Position numbers and translations under genes: made by a program. From positions 1-53,343 of the forward strand of contig JANOYC010000023.1 of assembly GCA_031428675.1 (NCBI GenBank): a stretch of 53,343 bases of DNA. The letters are read 5' to 3'. The stretch is from JANOYC01 sp031428675 (GTDB taxonomy: Bacteria; Actinomycetota; Actinomycetes; Actinomycetales; Microbacteriaceae). The number at the start of each line of letters is the position of its first letter. Position 1 is the stretch's first letter. Under the pieces are notes generated by a model. The model did no database searches. It was not told the DNA's origin and saw only the letters and a list, made by a program, of their open reading frames with translations. Below, piece after piece: positions 40,333 to 48,687 of the stretch.

Positions 40333-40896
40333 TTGCTTTTTGCCCCTGACACGGAGGCGACCTTGGAGTTCGCCACTGCCCTGGCAAATACGGTGCCCGG
40401 CGCCTCGCGGAGCGGGTTCGACGAACTCTCGACGCCCGCCGCGCTCACCCACCTTCTCGTGGCGCACAAGTACTCCGGCCGTTTCGATCGCGACCAAGCC
40501 GAACTCGAATCGGTGCTCACAACTCGGGACACGCTTCGCCGCTTGTGGACACTCGATGCCGAGCACCTGGTCTCCGAGGTCAATCGGATGCTGCGTGAGG
40601 CGAACGCGGTGACTCAGCTCGTGCGTCACGATGACTTCGATTGGCACCTGCACGCGACGTCGCCCGACGCTCCCCTCGCCGAGCGAATGCGGGTGGAAGT
40701 GTCGCTTGCTCTCGCCGACGTCATCCGCACTGCCGCCACCGCACGGTTACGGCGCTGCGCAGCGCCCGATTGCGAGGGCGTGCTGGTCGACCTTTCGCGC
40801 AACGGGTCCAAGCGGTTCTGCAGCGTGAGGTGCGGTAATCGAGTGAACATGATTGCGTGGCGGGAACGCCGGAGCGACGACGAGGCGCCGCGTTAG
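40333..40896 (+). CDS. CGNR zinc-finger domain protein, putative regulator
   Basis: 187 residues from TTG 40333, with AAGGAGTC correctly placed. The N-terminal ABATE-like ligand domain (about 1-135) is helical; the C-terminus RCAAPDCEGVLVDLSRNGSK then RFCSVRCGNRVN is the CGNR zinc finger with three of its Cys in CxxxxC and CxxxC spacing. CGNR proteins are thought to be transcription factors of stress or metabolite efflux genes. The divergent EamA exporter is the obvious target. It overlaps the gatA stop by 4 bases in convergent orientation. Confidence 0.93.
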   Translation: MLFAPDTEATLEFATALANTVPGASRSGFDELSTPAALTHLLVAHKYSGRFDRDQAELESVLTTRDTLRRLWTLDAEHLVSEVNRMLREANAVTQLVRHDDFDWHLHATSPDAPLAERMRVEVSLALADVIRTAATARLRRCAAPDCEGVLVDLSRNGSKRFCSVRCGNRVNMIAWRERRSDDEAPR

Positions 40897-42434
40897 ACGG
40901 CACCCTCCGCCGCTGCGAACATCTCTGTTTGTGTCAGGTCCGGCGCCTGGCTGATGAGGGTGTGACCCCACTGAGCCTCGAGCAGGCGCTCAAGGGTGGC
41001 ACCGAGCTTGTATAGGCGGTCATCAGCTCGCGCGGGTGCCATCAACTGGATTCCGACCGGTAGCCCGTCTTCGGGAGCCAGCCCGATCGGCAGCCCCATG
41101 CCGGGCACGCCCGCGAGGTTGGCCGGAATGGTGGTGATGTCGTTGAGGTACATGGCGAGCGGGTCGGCGAGCTTCTCGCCGAGGCGGAAGGCGGTCGTCG
41201 GTGCGGCCGGAGACACGAGTACGTCAGCCTTCTCGAACGCCGCCGCAAAGTCCCGCTGGATGAGAGTGCGCACCTTCTGAGCGCTGCCGTAGTAGGCGTC
41301 GTAGTACCCCGCACTGAGCGCATAGGTGCCGAGGATGATGCGGCGTTTGACTTCGTCGCCGAATCCCGCCTCGCGAGTCGCCGCCATGACGTCTTCCACC
41401 GTTCCCCCTCCGGCCGGGTTGACGCGCAGTCCAAAGCGTACCGAGTCGAACTTGGCGAGGTTGCTCGATGCCTCTGCCGGCAGAATCAGATAGTAGGCGG
41501 CTACCGCGTATTCGAAATTGGGTGCGCTAACCTCGACGATCTCGGCGCCATTCTCGGCGAGCAGGTCGAGCGCTTCGTGTAAGCGCTGGGTCACCCCCGA
41601 CTGGAATCCGGGAGCGTCCAATTCTGAAATCACGCCGACGCGCAGTCCAGCGAGGCTCTCGGCACGCGCTCCGGCACGGGCAGCTTCGGCGAATGACGGC
41701 CAAGTGTCGGTGAGCGACGTCGAGTCGCGCGGATCATGACCGCCGATCACGTCGTGGAGAAGAGCAGAGTCGAGCACAGTGCGGCTCACCGGCCCAACCT
41801 GATCGAGTGACGATGCGAGCGCGATCGCACCGTAGCGCGAGACGCCACCGTACGTCGGTTTGACTCCGACCGTTCCGGTGACGGCCGCCGGCTGCCGGAT
41901 AGATCCTCCGGTGTCGGAGCCGAGGGCGAGCGGCGCTTCACAAGCGGCCACGGCCGCCGCCGATCCACCACCCGACCCGCCGGGGATACGATCGAGATCC
42001 CACGGGTTGTGGGTTGGACCGTAGGCCGAGTGCTCGGTCGATGAGCCCATCGCGAACTCATCCATGTTGGTTTTGCCGAGCGGCACGAGCCCGGCAGAGC
42101 GCAGGCGTGCCACGACGGTCGCGTCATAGGGCGGCACCCACCCTTCGAGAATCCGGGAGCCCGCCGTCGACGGCATGTCGAGGGTGCAGAGCACGTCCTT
42201 GATGGCGATCGGCACTCCCGCGAGATCACCCAGCGCCTCTCCCTCAGCGCGAGCGCGATCGATCGCCGCCGCGGTCTCGAGCGCGTGTGCGTTCACGTGC
42301 AGGAACGCACGCACGTCGCCGTCTACTGATGCGATGCGTTCGAGGTGCGCCTTGGTCACGTCGACGCTCGATATCTCGCGTGAGGCGAGCTTATCGGCGA
42401 GATCAGCCGCGGTCAGATGAGTCAGGTCGGTCAT
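40893..42434 (-). CDS. gatA: Aspartyl/glutamyl-tRNA amidotransferase subunit A
   Basis: 513 residues. GatA is the amidase that frees ammonia from glutamine for the GatCAB reaction. The catalytic Ser-cisSer-Lys triad is in the expected positions: Lys79 in LAGVPIAIKDVLC, Ser154 in IPGGSGGGSAAAV and Ser178 in LGSDTGGSIRQPAAV, identical numbering to the Staphylococcus enzyme as I recall it. The ATG follows the gatC stop by 3 bases, with GAGGAG inside gatC as ribosome site. Co-transcribed with gatC. Confidence 0.98.
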   Translation of the reverse strand: MTDLTHLTAADLADKLASREISSVDVTKAHLERIASVDGDVRAFLHVNAHALETAAAIDRARAEGEALGDLAGVPIAIKDVLCTLDMPSTAGSRILEGWVPPYDATVVARLRSAGLVPLGKTNMDEFAMGSSTEHSAYGPTHNPWDLDRIPGGSGGGSAAAVAACEAPLALGSDTGGSIRQPAAVTGTVGVKPTYGGVSRYGAIALASSLDQVGPVSRTVLDSALLHDVIGGHDPRDSTSLTDTWPSFAEAARAGARAESLAGLRVGVISELDAPGFQSGVTQRLHEALDLLAENGAEIVEVSAPNFEYAVAAYYLILPAEASSNLAKFDSVRFGLRVNPAGGGTVEDVMAATREAGFGDEVKRRIILGTYALSAGYYDAYYGSAQKVRTLIQRDFAAAFEKADVLVSPAAPTTAFRLGEKLADPLAMYLNDITTIPANLAGVPGMGLPIGLAPEDGLPVGIQLMAPARADDRLYKLGATLERLLEAQWGHTLISQAPDLTQTEMFAAAEGAV

Positions 42435-42437
42435 GGT

Positions 42438-42761
42438 TTACTGCTCCTCGCCCAGAATCGCGCTCACCACGAAGCGGGAGCCGTCGTGTTCGGGAGCACC
42501 CTCGAGCGCTTTCTCGGTGGTGAGAGTTTCTCCCACCAGGTCGTCACGAAAGACGTTGGTCAACGGGATCGGGTGGCTGGTCGCGGGGACGTCGGGCGTC
42601 GCGACCTCGCTCACTTTCGCGACCGAGTCGACGATCGCACTGAGTTCTCCTGTGAGTTTGGCGATCTCGTCGTCGGTGAGCGCGATCCGGGCGAGATGAG
42701 CCAAGTGCGACACCTGCTCCGCGGTGATGACGTGGCCAGACTCGGGGTGCTGTTCAGGCAT
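42438..42761 (-). CDS. gatC: Aspartyl/glutamyl-tRNA amidotransferase subunit C
   Basis: 107 residues, normal length. GatC stabilises the A-B contact. VITAEQVSHLAHLARIALTD and ELSAIVDSVAKVSEVATPDV are the two helices, followed by the extended strap SHPIPLTNVFRDDLVGE that wraps GatA. ATG 42761; the first promoter candidate is TAGACT at 42813-42818, giving a leader of about 45 bases instead of a leaderless start. First gene of gatC-gatA. Confidence 0.96.
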   Translation of the reverse strand: MPEQHPESGHVITAEQVSHLAHLARIALTDDEIAKLTGELSAIVDSVAKVSEVATPDVPATSHPIPLTNVFRDDLVGETLTTEKALEGAPEHDGSRFVVSAILGEEQ

Positions 42762-42947
42762 GCTGCTCCGTGCGCTCGTGGCGCCGGAATGCGGGCGCCG
42801 GGATGACGCTCCAGTCTATTCGGACGGCGAGCGCGCCCCAGGAGCGACGGCCGTGACGACCATTTCGAGACTTCACCGAGCCTCTCGGGCAGCGCCCCCA
42901 ACAAAATGTCCAACAGACTCGTCTTGGGTAGTGAGAAGGAGGAAAAC

Positions 42948-43766
42948 ATGAATCTTCGTTGGACACTCGCCCTCACAACCGCCGCCATGCTCGCACTGAG
43001 CGGATGCGCGACAGCGGCCACCACGGGTGAGGTCGCCTCGGGTGGCGACCCCGTAGATGTCAGGGGCGAGTGGCTGTATGTGGGCGGGTCAACCGCCGAC
43101 GGACCACTCGCCGTTCCATCGTTTCCGGTGACCATGGAGTTCGTCGGGCAGAACGCTCGCGTTCGTACCGGTTGTTTCTCATTCGAGCAGCCGCTCGGGG
43201 CCGAGCTCTCGGTGACGACGATCGCTCACATCAACAGTCCGATGGCGAGTTGCCTCGGGTTGACCGACGCGGAGAATTCCGCCATCCAGTCGCTCTCGAC
43301 GGTGACGGGAGCAGACCGTACCGGCGATTCGCTCGTCATGTTCTCACCGAGCGTCGAGCTGGAGTTCGAGCTCGTTCCGGCAGTGGCCTTGGATGAGATG
43401 GCCGGAACCTGGGCGCTCGCGGGAGCGGTTCTTTTCGGCGACACCGCCGTGATGACGGAACTCGCGGCGACGCTCACCATCGGATCAGACGGCTCGGTCA
43501 CCGGGACGACGGGGTGCGACGATTTCTCCGGCACTATCGACATCGCGTCGGGTACGAACGAGGTGCGTGATCTTGCGTTTGTGGAGACGGACTGCTCCAT
43601 CGATGACGCGGTCGTTGCCACGATGGTGCGCGAAGTGTTCGAGGGCGGTTTCCTGGTGCACATGATTGACGGGGGTTCGAGCGACAACGGCGGGTCGGGC
43701 GGATCGCAATTGTCGCTCGTCGCCACGGGCGCTGACACCACGATCAACTACGCGCCCGTCGCCTAG
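42948..43766 (+). CDS. META/HslJ-domain lipoprotein
   Basis: 272 residues from ATG 42948, preceded by AAGGAGG; the frame to 42906 is rejected because the ribosome site lies within it. The signal peptide ends in ALSGCA, a lipobox (Cys at about residue 21), so it should be anchored on the outer face of the membrane. Two META/HslJ-like beta domains follow (about 42-150 and 160-265): RGEWLYVGGS, MAGTWALAGAVLFGD and TGTTGCDDFSGTIDI are the repeating pattern. HslJ relatives are linked to novobiocin and heat resistance in E. coli; the role here is unknown. Confidence 0.88.
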   Translation: MNLRWTLALTTAAMLALSGCATAATTGEVASGGDPVDVRGEWLYVGGSTADGPLAVPSFPVTMEFVGQNARVRTGCFSFEQPLGAELSVTTIAHINSPMASCLGLTDAENSAIQSLSTVTGADRTGDSLVMFSPSVELEFELVPAVALDEMAGTWALAGAVLFGDTAVMTELAATLTIGSDGSVTGTTGCDDFSGTIDIASGTNEVRDLAFVETDCSIDDAVVATMVREVFEGGFLVHMIDGGSSDNGGSGGSQLSLVATGADTTINYAPVA

Positions 43767-43804
43767 TAACTCGCCGGAAACACCGGTCGCAATACTCTCA
43801 CTTC

Positions 43805-44845
43805 ATGGTGTTCTCCGTTCCCGTCGTCGATATCGGCCCCTATATTCACGGCGGTAGTCCAACCGAGCGGGCCGCCGTGGCGGGCGCGATCGACGCCGCC
43901 TGTCGAGAAGTGGGCTTCATCCAGGTGCTGGGGCACGGCATCCCCGAATCAATGACCGATGGCCTTGCCAAGGCGATGGACGACTTCTTTGCTCTTCCGT
44001 TGGAGCGGAAGAAGCAGTATCGCACCCCACCCGGGGTCAATCGCGGTTACAGTCCACCGAAAGCAGAATCGCTGAGCCTCAGCCTTGGGGTGGAACCGGC
44101 ATCGCGGATGAACGATTTCTTCGAGGCGTTCAACATCGGCCTGGCCGCATCGGACTTTCCCGACCTTGAGCTGTCGGTCGCCGACTACTCCGAAAACGTC
44201 TGGCCCGACGTCGACGGGTTTCGTCAACGAGTGCAGAGGTACTTCGACACCGCCGGAGACGTGGCCCGCGTTCTCACCACGATATTCGCCGACGCCCTCG
44301 ATCTTCCCTCGGGTTTCTTCGACGATCTGACCGACCATTCCATCGACGTTCTCCGCATGAACAACTACGCCCTGCAGCCTGGCACCGTGAACCTCGACGG
44401 CGACCTGATCGGAATGGGCGAGCACACCGACTTCGGCATTGTGACGCTCCTGTGGGCCGATCAGGTCAAAGGATTGCAAGTGCTGGGCTCCGACGGCTCC
44501 TGGAACGACGTCAGTCCCGCCGACGGCGCATTGCTGGTGAATCTCGGCGACCTCACCGCTCGGTTGACGAATGAACGCTGGATGTCCACCCTCCACCGCG
44601 TGAAGCCCCCGATCGTGAACGGCACGATTGAACGCCGTCGGTCTGCCGCTTACTTCCATGACGGCAACGCCGACGCGGTGATCGCCCCGCTTTCGTCGTG
44701 CGTTGCTGCGGGCGATGAGCCGCTCTACGAGCCGACGACGGTGTCCGACCATATCGCGGCGAAACTCCGTGGATCGCGGGCCGGCACGCTCAATATCGGC
44801 GCGCCCCGAGACGCCGCGCGAGTGCGGAGCGCCTCACCGTACTGA
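43805..44845 (+). CDS. 2-oxoglutarate/Fe(II)-dependent oxygenase (isopenicillin N synthase family)
   Basis: 346 residues. The DIOX_N domain VPVVDIGPYIHGGSPTERAA opens the protein and LGHGIPESMTDGLAKAMDD follows. The jelly-roll core holds the metal and cosubstrate sites: the HxD pair in GEHTDFGIVTLL, the distal His in STLHRVKPPI and the 2OG-binding arginine in RRRSAAYFHDG (RxS). Members hydroxylate or desaturate small molecules, peptides or, in a few cases, proteins. The ATG is 6 bases after TACTCT (43793-43798), a leaderless layout. It stands alone between a lipoprotein and a convergent hydrolase; substrate unknown. Confidence 0.92.
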   Translation: MVFSVPVVDIGPYIHGGSPTERAAVAGAIDAACREVGFIQVLGHGIPESMTDGLAKAMDDFFALPLERKKQYRTPPGVNRGYSPPKAESLSLSLGVEPASRMNDFFEAFNIGLAASDFPDLELSVADYSENVWPDVDGFRQRVQRYFDTAGDVARVLTTIFADALDLPSGFFDDLTDHSIDVLRMNNYALQPGTVNLDGDLIGMGEHTDFGIVTLLWADQVKGLQVLGSDGSWNDVSPADGALLVNLGDLTARLTNERWMSTLHRVKPPIVNGTIERRRSAAYFHDGNADAVIAPLSSCVAAGDEPLYEPTTVSDHIAAKLRGSRAGTLNIGAPRDAARVRSASPY

Positions 44846-44859
44846 TCGGTGCAGCCCGA

Positions 44860-46332
44860 CTAGCGGCGCGCGGCGACTTCGACGGGGGTGGCGTCGCCCG
44901 CGGTCACGTATCCACCGCGGTCGATGCCGATGAGTGCCATGTTCCGCATCGACTCGGTGCCCGAGGTGAAGTAATCGTTGTGCAGTAGCGCGGCGCCTAG
45001 CCGCGCGCGCGTGATGGGGTCGATTCCGCCGTCGACGCTCATCGGATGCGCCCCATAGCTGGCCGACCCCGGGTCGCTGCCGAAGAACGAACTGTTCGGC
45101 ACGAAGTCGAAAACTGCCTCGCCGACATAGACGTTGCCATCGCGCACGTTGAGATCCTCAATTGATCGCGCGGCGCTTCCCGGCGACCCGACGAGCGCGA
45201 GCGCGTCGACGGTGATGTCGTTCTCGGCGAGTGCCATCAGCACAGCCGTTGATCCGTAGGAGTGAGCGAGTAGTGAGACATAGGGCTGATTGTCGGCGCG
45301 AACGGCCTGCAGCCCCTTGATCGCGGCGGTGATCGAATCACGCCCTTGATAGGCAAGGTCGAGCGAGCCGACGTTGGTGAGATTAGGCGTCTCGTAACCC
45401 ATCCACGCCACGACGGCGACGGATTTCGTCGCTTCCACCGGGTCGGTCGGGTTCAGGCGAGTCAACCAGCTCTTCTGCTCGACGTAGAGTCGGGCCGCCG
45501 AATCGGTCCAGTCACCGATCTGGCCATCGACCGTGAACCACATGCCCGGGATCATGTAGCTCACGTAGTCGGCGGTCGCCAGATCGCCGAGGATGATCGC
45601 CGCGCGGCCTTGCCCGCCGGGATCGACACTCATGAGGGTGCGGCGAGGCGACGTCTCCGGCGTGCCGAGCGCCGCGGAGATCTCGTCCAGCATGTGCAGT
45701 TGACCTCGAGCGACGGATGCCGCCCCCCGACCTGGGTCAGCGGCGATCGTGGCCTGCAACGTCTCGATCGACCGCTTCAGAAACTCACGATTGGCGGTAT
45801 TGCGCACGGAGAATGGCACACCATCGAGGTTGCCCACTAGTTGCGGCGCTTCCTTGCGCATTGCGACTTGCTGAGTCGCACCGAGCGACGTCCACCAGCT
45901 CGCGACAGTACGCGCTGACGGCGGCGACGCGATTACCGCGTTCACCACATCGGGGTTTGCCGCAATGAACGACGCGAGCGCCGGACGCGAGAGCATCGCG
46001 AGTTGTTGCAGTAGCGGACGCCCCGTCAGTCCCGTGAGTTGTTCGGCGGGAACGATCGACAGTCGGGGACTCGGGGCGACAAAAGGCTCGGGAAGAGCAG
46101 CGGGTGAAATCGAGCCCGGCACGACACTCGCCGAAGCAGCGGCTGGGCTGGCTGATAGTTCGGGAAGAATTGTCGGACGCACCGCCGTGTCGACCACGAC
46201 ATGGGAGAAAAGTGCGGCACTATTTTGGCGCACGGCAAAGGCCTCGACGACGCTACCGGCGTTCGCCGAGGTCGACAGAATGGCTGCAATTTCGAACAGC
46301 AATCCAGGCTTCCCCTGCCTAGCGAAGACCAT
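44860..46332 (-). CDS. DUF1023 alpha/beta-hydrolase, exported or membrane-linked
   Basis: 490 residues from ATG 46332, the start best supported by GGGAAGG; the frame is open to 46386. The first 110 residues are Ala/Pro/Ser-rich with short hydrophobic patches, possibly a linker. The DUF1023/TAP-like alpha/beta hydrolase domain (about 170-470) shows the nucleophile elbow VSLLAHSYGSTAVLMA (GHSYG replaced by AHSYG) and the His-containing end. DUF1023 proteins are actinobacterial secreted or cell-surface esterase-like enzymes. The promoter region carries a double C-run/G-run repeat. The elbow SYGS is intact, so activity is plausible. Confidence 0.85.
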   Translation of the reverse strand: MVFARQGKPGLLFEIAAILSTSANAGSVVEAFAVRQNSAALFSHVVVDTAVRPTILPELSASPAAASASVVPGSISPAALPEPFVAPSPRLSIVPAEQLTGLTGRPLLQQLAMLSRPALASFIAANPDVVNAVIASPPSARTVASWWTSLGATQQVAMRKEAPQLVGNLDGVPFSVRNTANREFLKRSIETLQATIAADPGRGAASVARGQLHMLDEISAALGTPETSPRRTLMSVDPGGQGRAAIILGDLATADYVSYMIPGMWFTVDGQIGDWTDSAARLYVEQKSWLTRLNPTDPVEATKSVAVVAWMGYETPNLTNVGSLDLAYQGRDSITAAIKGLQAVRADNQPYVSLLAHSYGSTAVLMALAENDITVDALALVGSPGSAARSIEDLNVRDGNVYVGEAVFDFVPNSSFFGSDPGSASYGAHPMSVDGGIDPITRARLGAALLHNDYFTSGTESMRNMALIGIDRGGYVTAGDATPVEVAARR

Positions 46333-46362
46333 CGCCTTCCCGAAAGACGAGTGGCTCCGCGA

Positions 46363-46413
46363 CCCCCATACTAGGGGACAGGTCACCCCCGTTGGGGGGC
46401 CGGAAACATTTCC
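46363..46413 (-). promoter_or_regulatory. Operator-like repeats overlapping the DUF1023 promoter
   Basis: On the plus strand CCCCC-ATACTA-GGGG (46363-46377) and CCCCC-GTT-GGGGGG (46386-46399) are two similar interrupted palindromes with centres about 21 bases apart, i.e. two helical turns. The first encloses TAGTAT (46368-46373, minus strand), the likely -10 box of the gene. GGAAACATTTCC (46402-46413) is a third, different palindrome. It lies between ligA stop and the hydrolase start. Confidence 0.5.
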
Positions 46414-46431
46414 TTAATGTGACGCCGCGTC

Positions 46432-48675
46432 TCACTCCAACGCTGACGGCCCACCCGCAACAAGGCGTGAGAATTCCTCCGCGTCGAGCACCCGGATTCC
46501 CAGCGTCTCCGCCTTGCTCAGTTTGGTGCCCGCACCCGGTCCGGCGGCAACGAAGTCGGTCTTCGTGCTGACGCTCGACGCACTCTTGCCGCCAGCGGCG
46601 ATAATCGCCTCGTGCGCGCCCTCCCGCGTGTAGCCCTCAATTACGCCCGTGACGACGATCGTTAGGCCAGCGAGCGGTCCGTCCGAGCCCGCCGCGGCGC
46701 CAGGGCCCGGATGACCGGGTGTGGCGAACTGTACGCCGGCGTCCGCCCACTGCGTGATGATGTCGAGGTGCCAGTCGATGGTGAACCAGTCGAGCAGAGC
46801 ATCGGCGATGATGGGGCCGACGCCGTCGACCGCCGCGAGCTCTTCTCGAGTGGCCGAACGGATGGCATCCAGAGAGCCGAAATAGCCGGCAAGCGCGCGA
46901 GCGGCGACCGGGCCGACGTGACGAATGCTGAGTGCCACGAGAATACGCCACAGCGGCGAGGTTTTTGCCGCGGCGATGTTCGCGATGAGGTCGAGCGCGT
47001 TCTTTGACGGCACGAACAACTCGTCTCCCGTCCACTCCGCCGCTGAGGGGGAGAAATCGCCATCGCGCTTCTGCCGCTTGCGCCGGAACGGGCTGTCGAC
47101 CTTCTCCAAGCCATCGTCGCCGACCTTCGGCAGACCGGTTTCTCCGTCGCGCACCACCACGCGGATGGGGAAGATGTCTTGGAGCGTGAGATCGAACAAG
47201 CCCGCCTCGGTCACGAGGGGGGGTTCCGCGGGTTCCAGCGGCCGCGTGAGCGCCCACGCGCTCACCTCACCGAGAGCCTCGATGTCGAGAGCACCCCGGC
47301 TGCCGATGTGCTCGACCCGACCGCTCACTTGCGCCGGGCAACTGCGAGCGTTCGGGCACCGCACGTCAACATCAGCGTCTTTGGCGGGAGCGAGCGGGGT
47401 TCCGCAGGCAGGGCAATTCGCGGGCATCTCGAACTCTCGCTCCGTGCCATCACGCAACTCGACCACCGGGCCGAGGACCTCGGGAATCACGTCGCCGGCC
47501 TTGCGCAACACGACCGTGTCGCCGATGAGCACGCCCTTGGCTTTGACAACATCCTGATTGTGCAGAGTGGCTTGGCGCACCTCGCTTCCGGCAACGCGCA
47601 CCTTCTGCATGACGGCGAACGGAGTGGCCCGCCCGGTGCGACCCACGCTCACGACGATGTCGAGGAGTTTGGTGTTCACCTGCTCCGGCGGATACTTGTA
47701 GGCGATGGCCCACCGGGGCGCACGGCTCGTGGCGCCCAGTTCGGTGTGCAGGGCGAGCTCGTCGACCTTGACAACAATGCCGTCGATCTCGTGCTCGACA
47801 CGTGCGCGATTCTCGCCATACCAGGCGATGAATTCAGAAGCCTCAGACCGGCTCGGCGCGACCCTGAAGTGCGTGCTGATCGGCAGCCCCCACGTGCCCA
47901 GGAGTGCGTACACCTCGCTCTGCGCGGCGACCGGCGGTTGCTGCCACGCGCCAATCCCGTGCACGATCATCTGCAACCGGCCGAGACGATCGCGCATGCG
48001 CTGCAGCTGGTCGCCCGACTTGCCGTCAGCCTTCTGGCGAAGGCTGCCCGACGCCGCATTGCGCGGATTCGCGAACACGCGTTCACCGGCCGCTGACTGG
48101 TCGGCATTGAGCGCACGGAACGCTTCGACGGGAAAGAAGACCTCACCGCGAACCTCGACAAGATCGGGGTGCCCCTCCCCCATCAGCCGATTCGGGATCC
48201 CCGGGATGAGCGCCGCATTCTCGGTCACGTCTTCACCGACAACGCCGTCGCCGCGCGTTGCGGCGCGTACCAGTGCCCCCCGCTCGTACCGCAGGTTGAG
48301 AGCGAGGCCATCGATCTTGAGTTCGCACAAATAGGCGATGGCTCGACCGGCATCCCGTTCGACCTTCACCGCCCACGCCTCGAACTCTTCGAGCGAGAAC
48401 ACGTTATCGAGACTGAGCATGCGCTCTGCGTGCTGCACGGGAGCGAACAGAGTGGTCTCAGCCCGGCCGCCGACGGTCTGGGTCGGGCTGTCCTGCCCCT
48501 GAAGCTCCGGATGCGCGCGCTCAAGTTCGTCGAGACGGCGAAGGAGTGCGTCGTATTCATCATCACTCACGATGGACACGTTGCGCTCGTAGTACGCGTC
48601 ACGAAGATCGACGATGCGGGTGGTGAGCTTTTCGGCTTCGGCTCTCGCGACCGCGAGGTCTTCGGGAATTGCCAC
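46432..48675 (-). CDS. ligA: NAD-dependent DNA ligase
   Basis: 747 residues from GTG 48675, which is 6 bases after TAAACT; a GTG at 48681 in frame lies too close to the box. It seals nicks in DNA using NAD+. The adenylation lysine is in YLCELKIDGLALNLRY (Lys120), preceded by the Ia domain DAYYERNVSIVSDDEYDAL. The OB domain, the four-cysteine zinc finger (CPACGTPL and CPNARSCPAQ), the helix-hairpin-helix set and a C-terminal BRCT domain (DGPLAGLTIVVTGVIEGYTR) are all present. Essential housekeeping gene, downstream of mnmA. Confidence 0.98.
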   Translation of the reverse strand: MAIPEDLAVARAEAEKLTTRIVDLRDAYYERNVSIVSDDEYDALLRRLDELERAHPELQGQDSPTQTVGGRAETTLFAPVQHAERMLSLDNVFSLEEFEAWAVKVERDAGRAIAYLCELKIDGLALNLRYERGALVRAATRGDGVVGEDVTENAALIPGIPNRLMGEGHPDLVEVRGEVFFPVEAFRALNADQSAAGERVFANPRNAASGSLRQKADGKSGDQLQRMRDRLGRLQMIVHGIGAWQQPPVAAQSEVYALLGTWGLPISTHFRVAPSRSEASEFIAWYGENRARVEHEIDGIVVKVDELALHTELGATSRAPRWAIAYKYPPEQVNTKLLDIVVSVGRTGRATPFAVMQKVRVAGSEVRQATLHNQDVVKAKGVLIGDTVVLRKAGDVIPEVLGPVVELRDGTEREFEMPANCPACGTPLAPAKDADVDVRCPNARSCPAQVSGRVEHIGSRGALDIEALGEVSAWALTRPLEPAEPPLVTEAGLFDLTLQDIFPIRVVVRDGETGLPKVGDDGLEKVDSPFRRKRQKRDGDFSPSAAEWTGDELFVPSKNALDLIANIAAAKTSPLWRILVALSIRHVGPVAARALAGYFGSLDAIRSATREELAAVDGVGPIIADALLDWFTIDWHLDIITQWADAGVQFATPGHPGPGAAAGSDGPLAGLTIVVTGVIEGYTREGAHEAIIAAGGKSASSVSTKTDFVAAGPGAGTKLSKAETLGIRVLDAEEFSRLVAGGPSALE

Positions 48676-48681
48676 GCCCAC

Positions 48682-48687
48682 AGTTTA
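48682..48687 (-). promoter_or_regulatory. -10 box (TAAACT) of ligA, overlapping the mnmA stop codon
   Basis: TAAACT on the minus strand; its TAA (48685-48687) is the stop codon of mnmA. Six bases separate it from GTG 48675. Confidence 0.55.

Noticed and set aside
47179..48096. 305-codon plus-strand frame opposite ligA
   Set aside because: Antisense of ligA; no start signal and no similarity.
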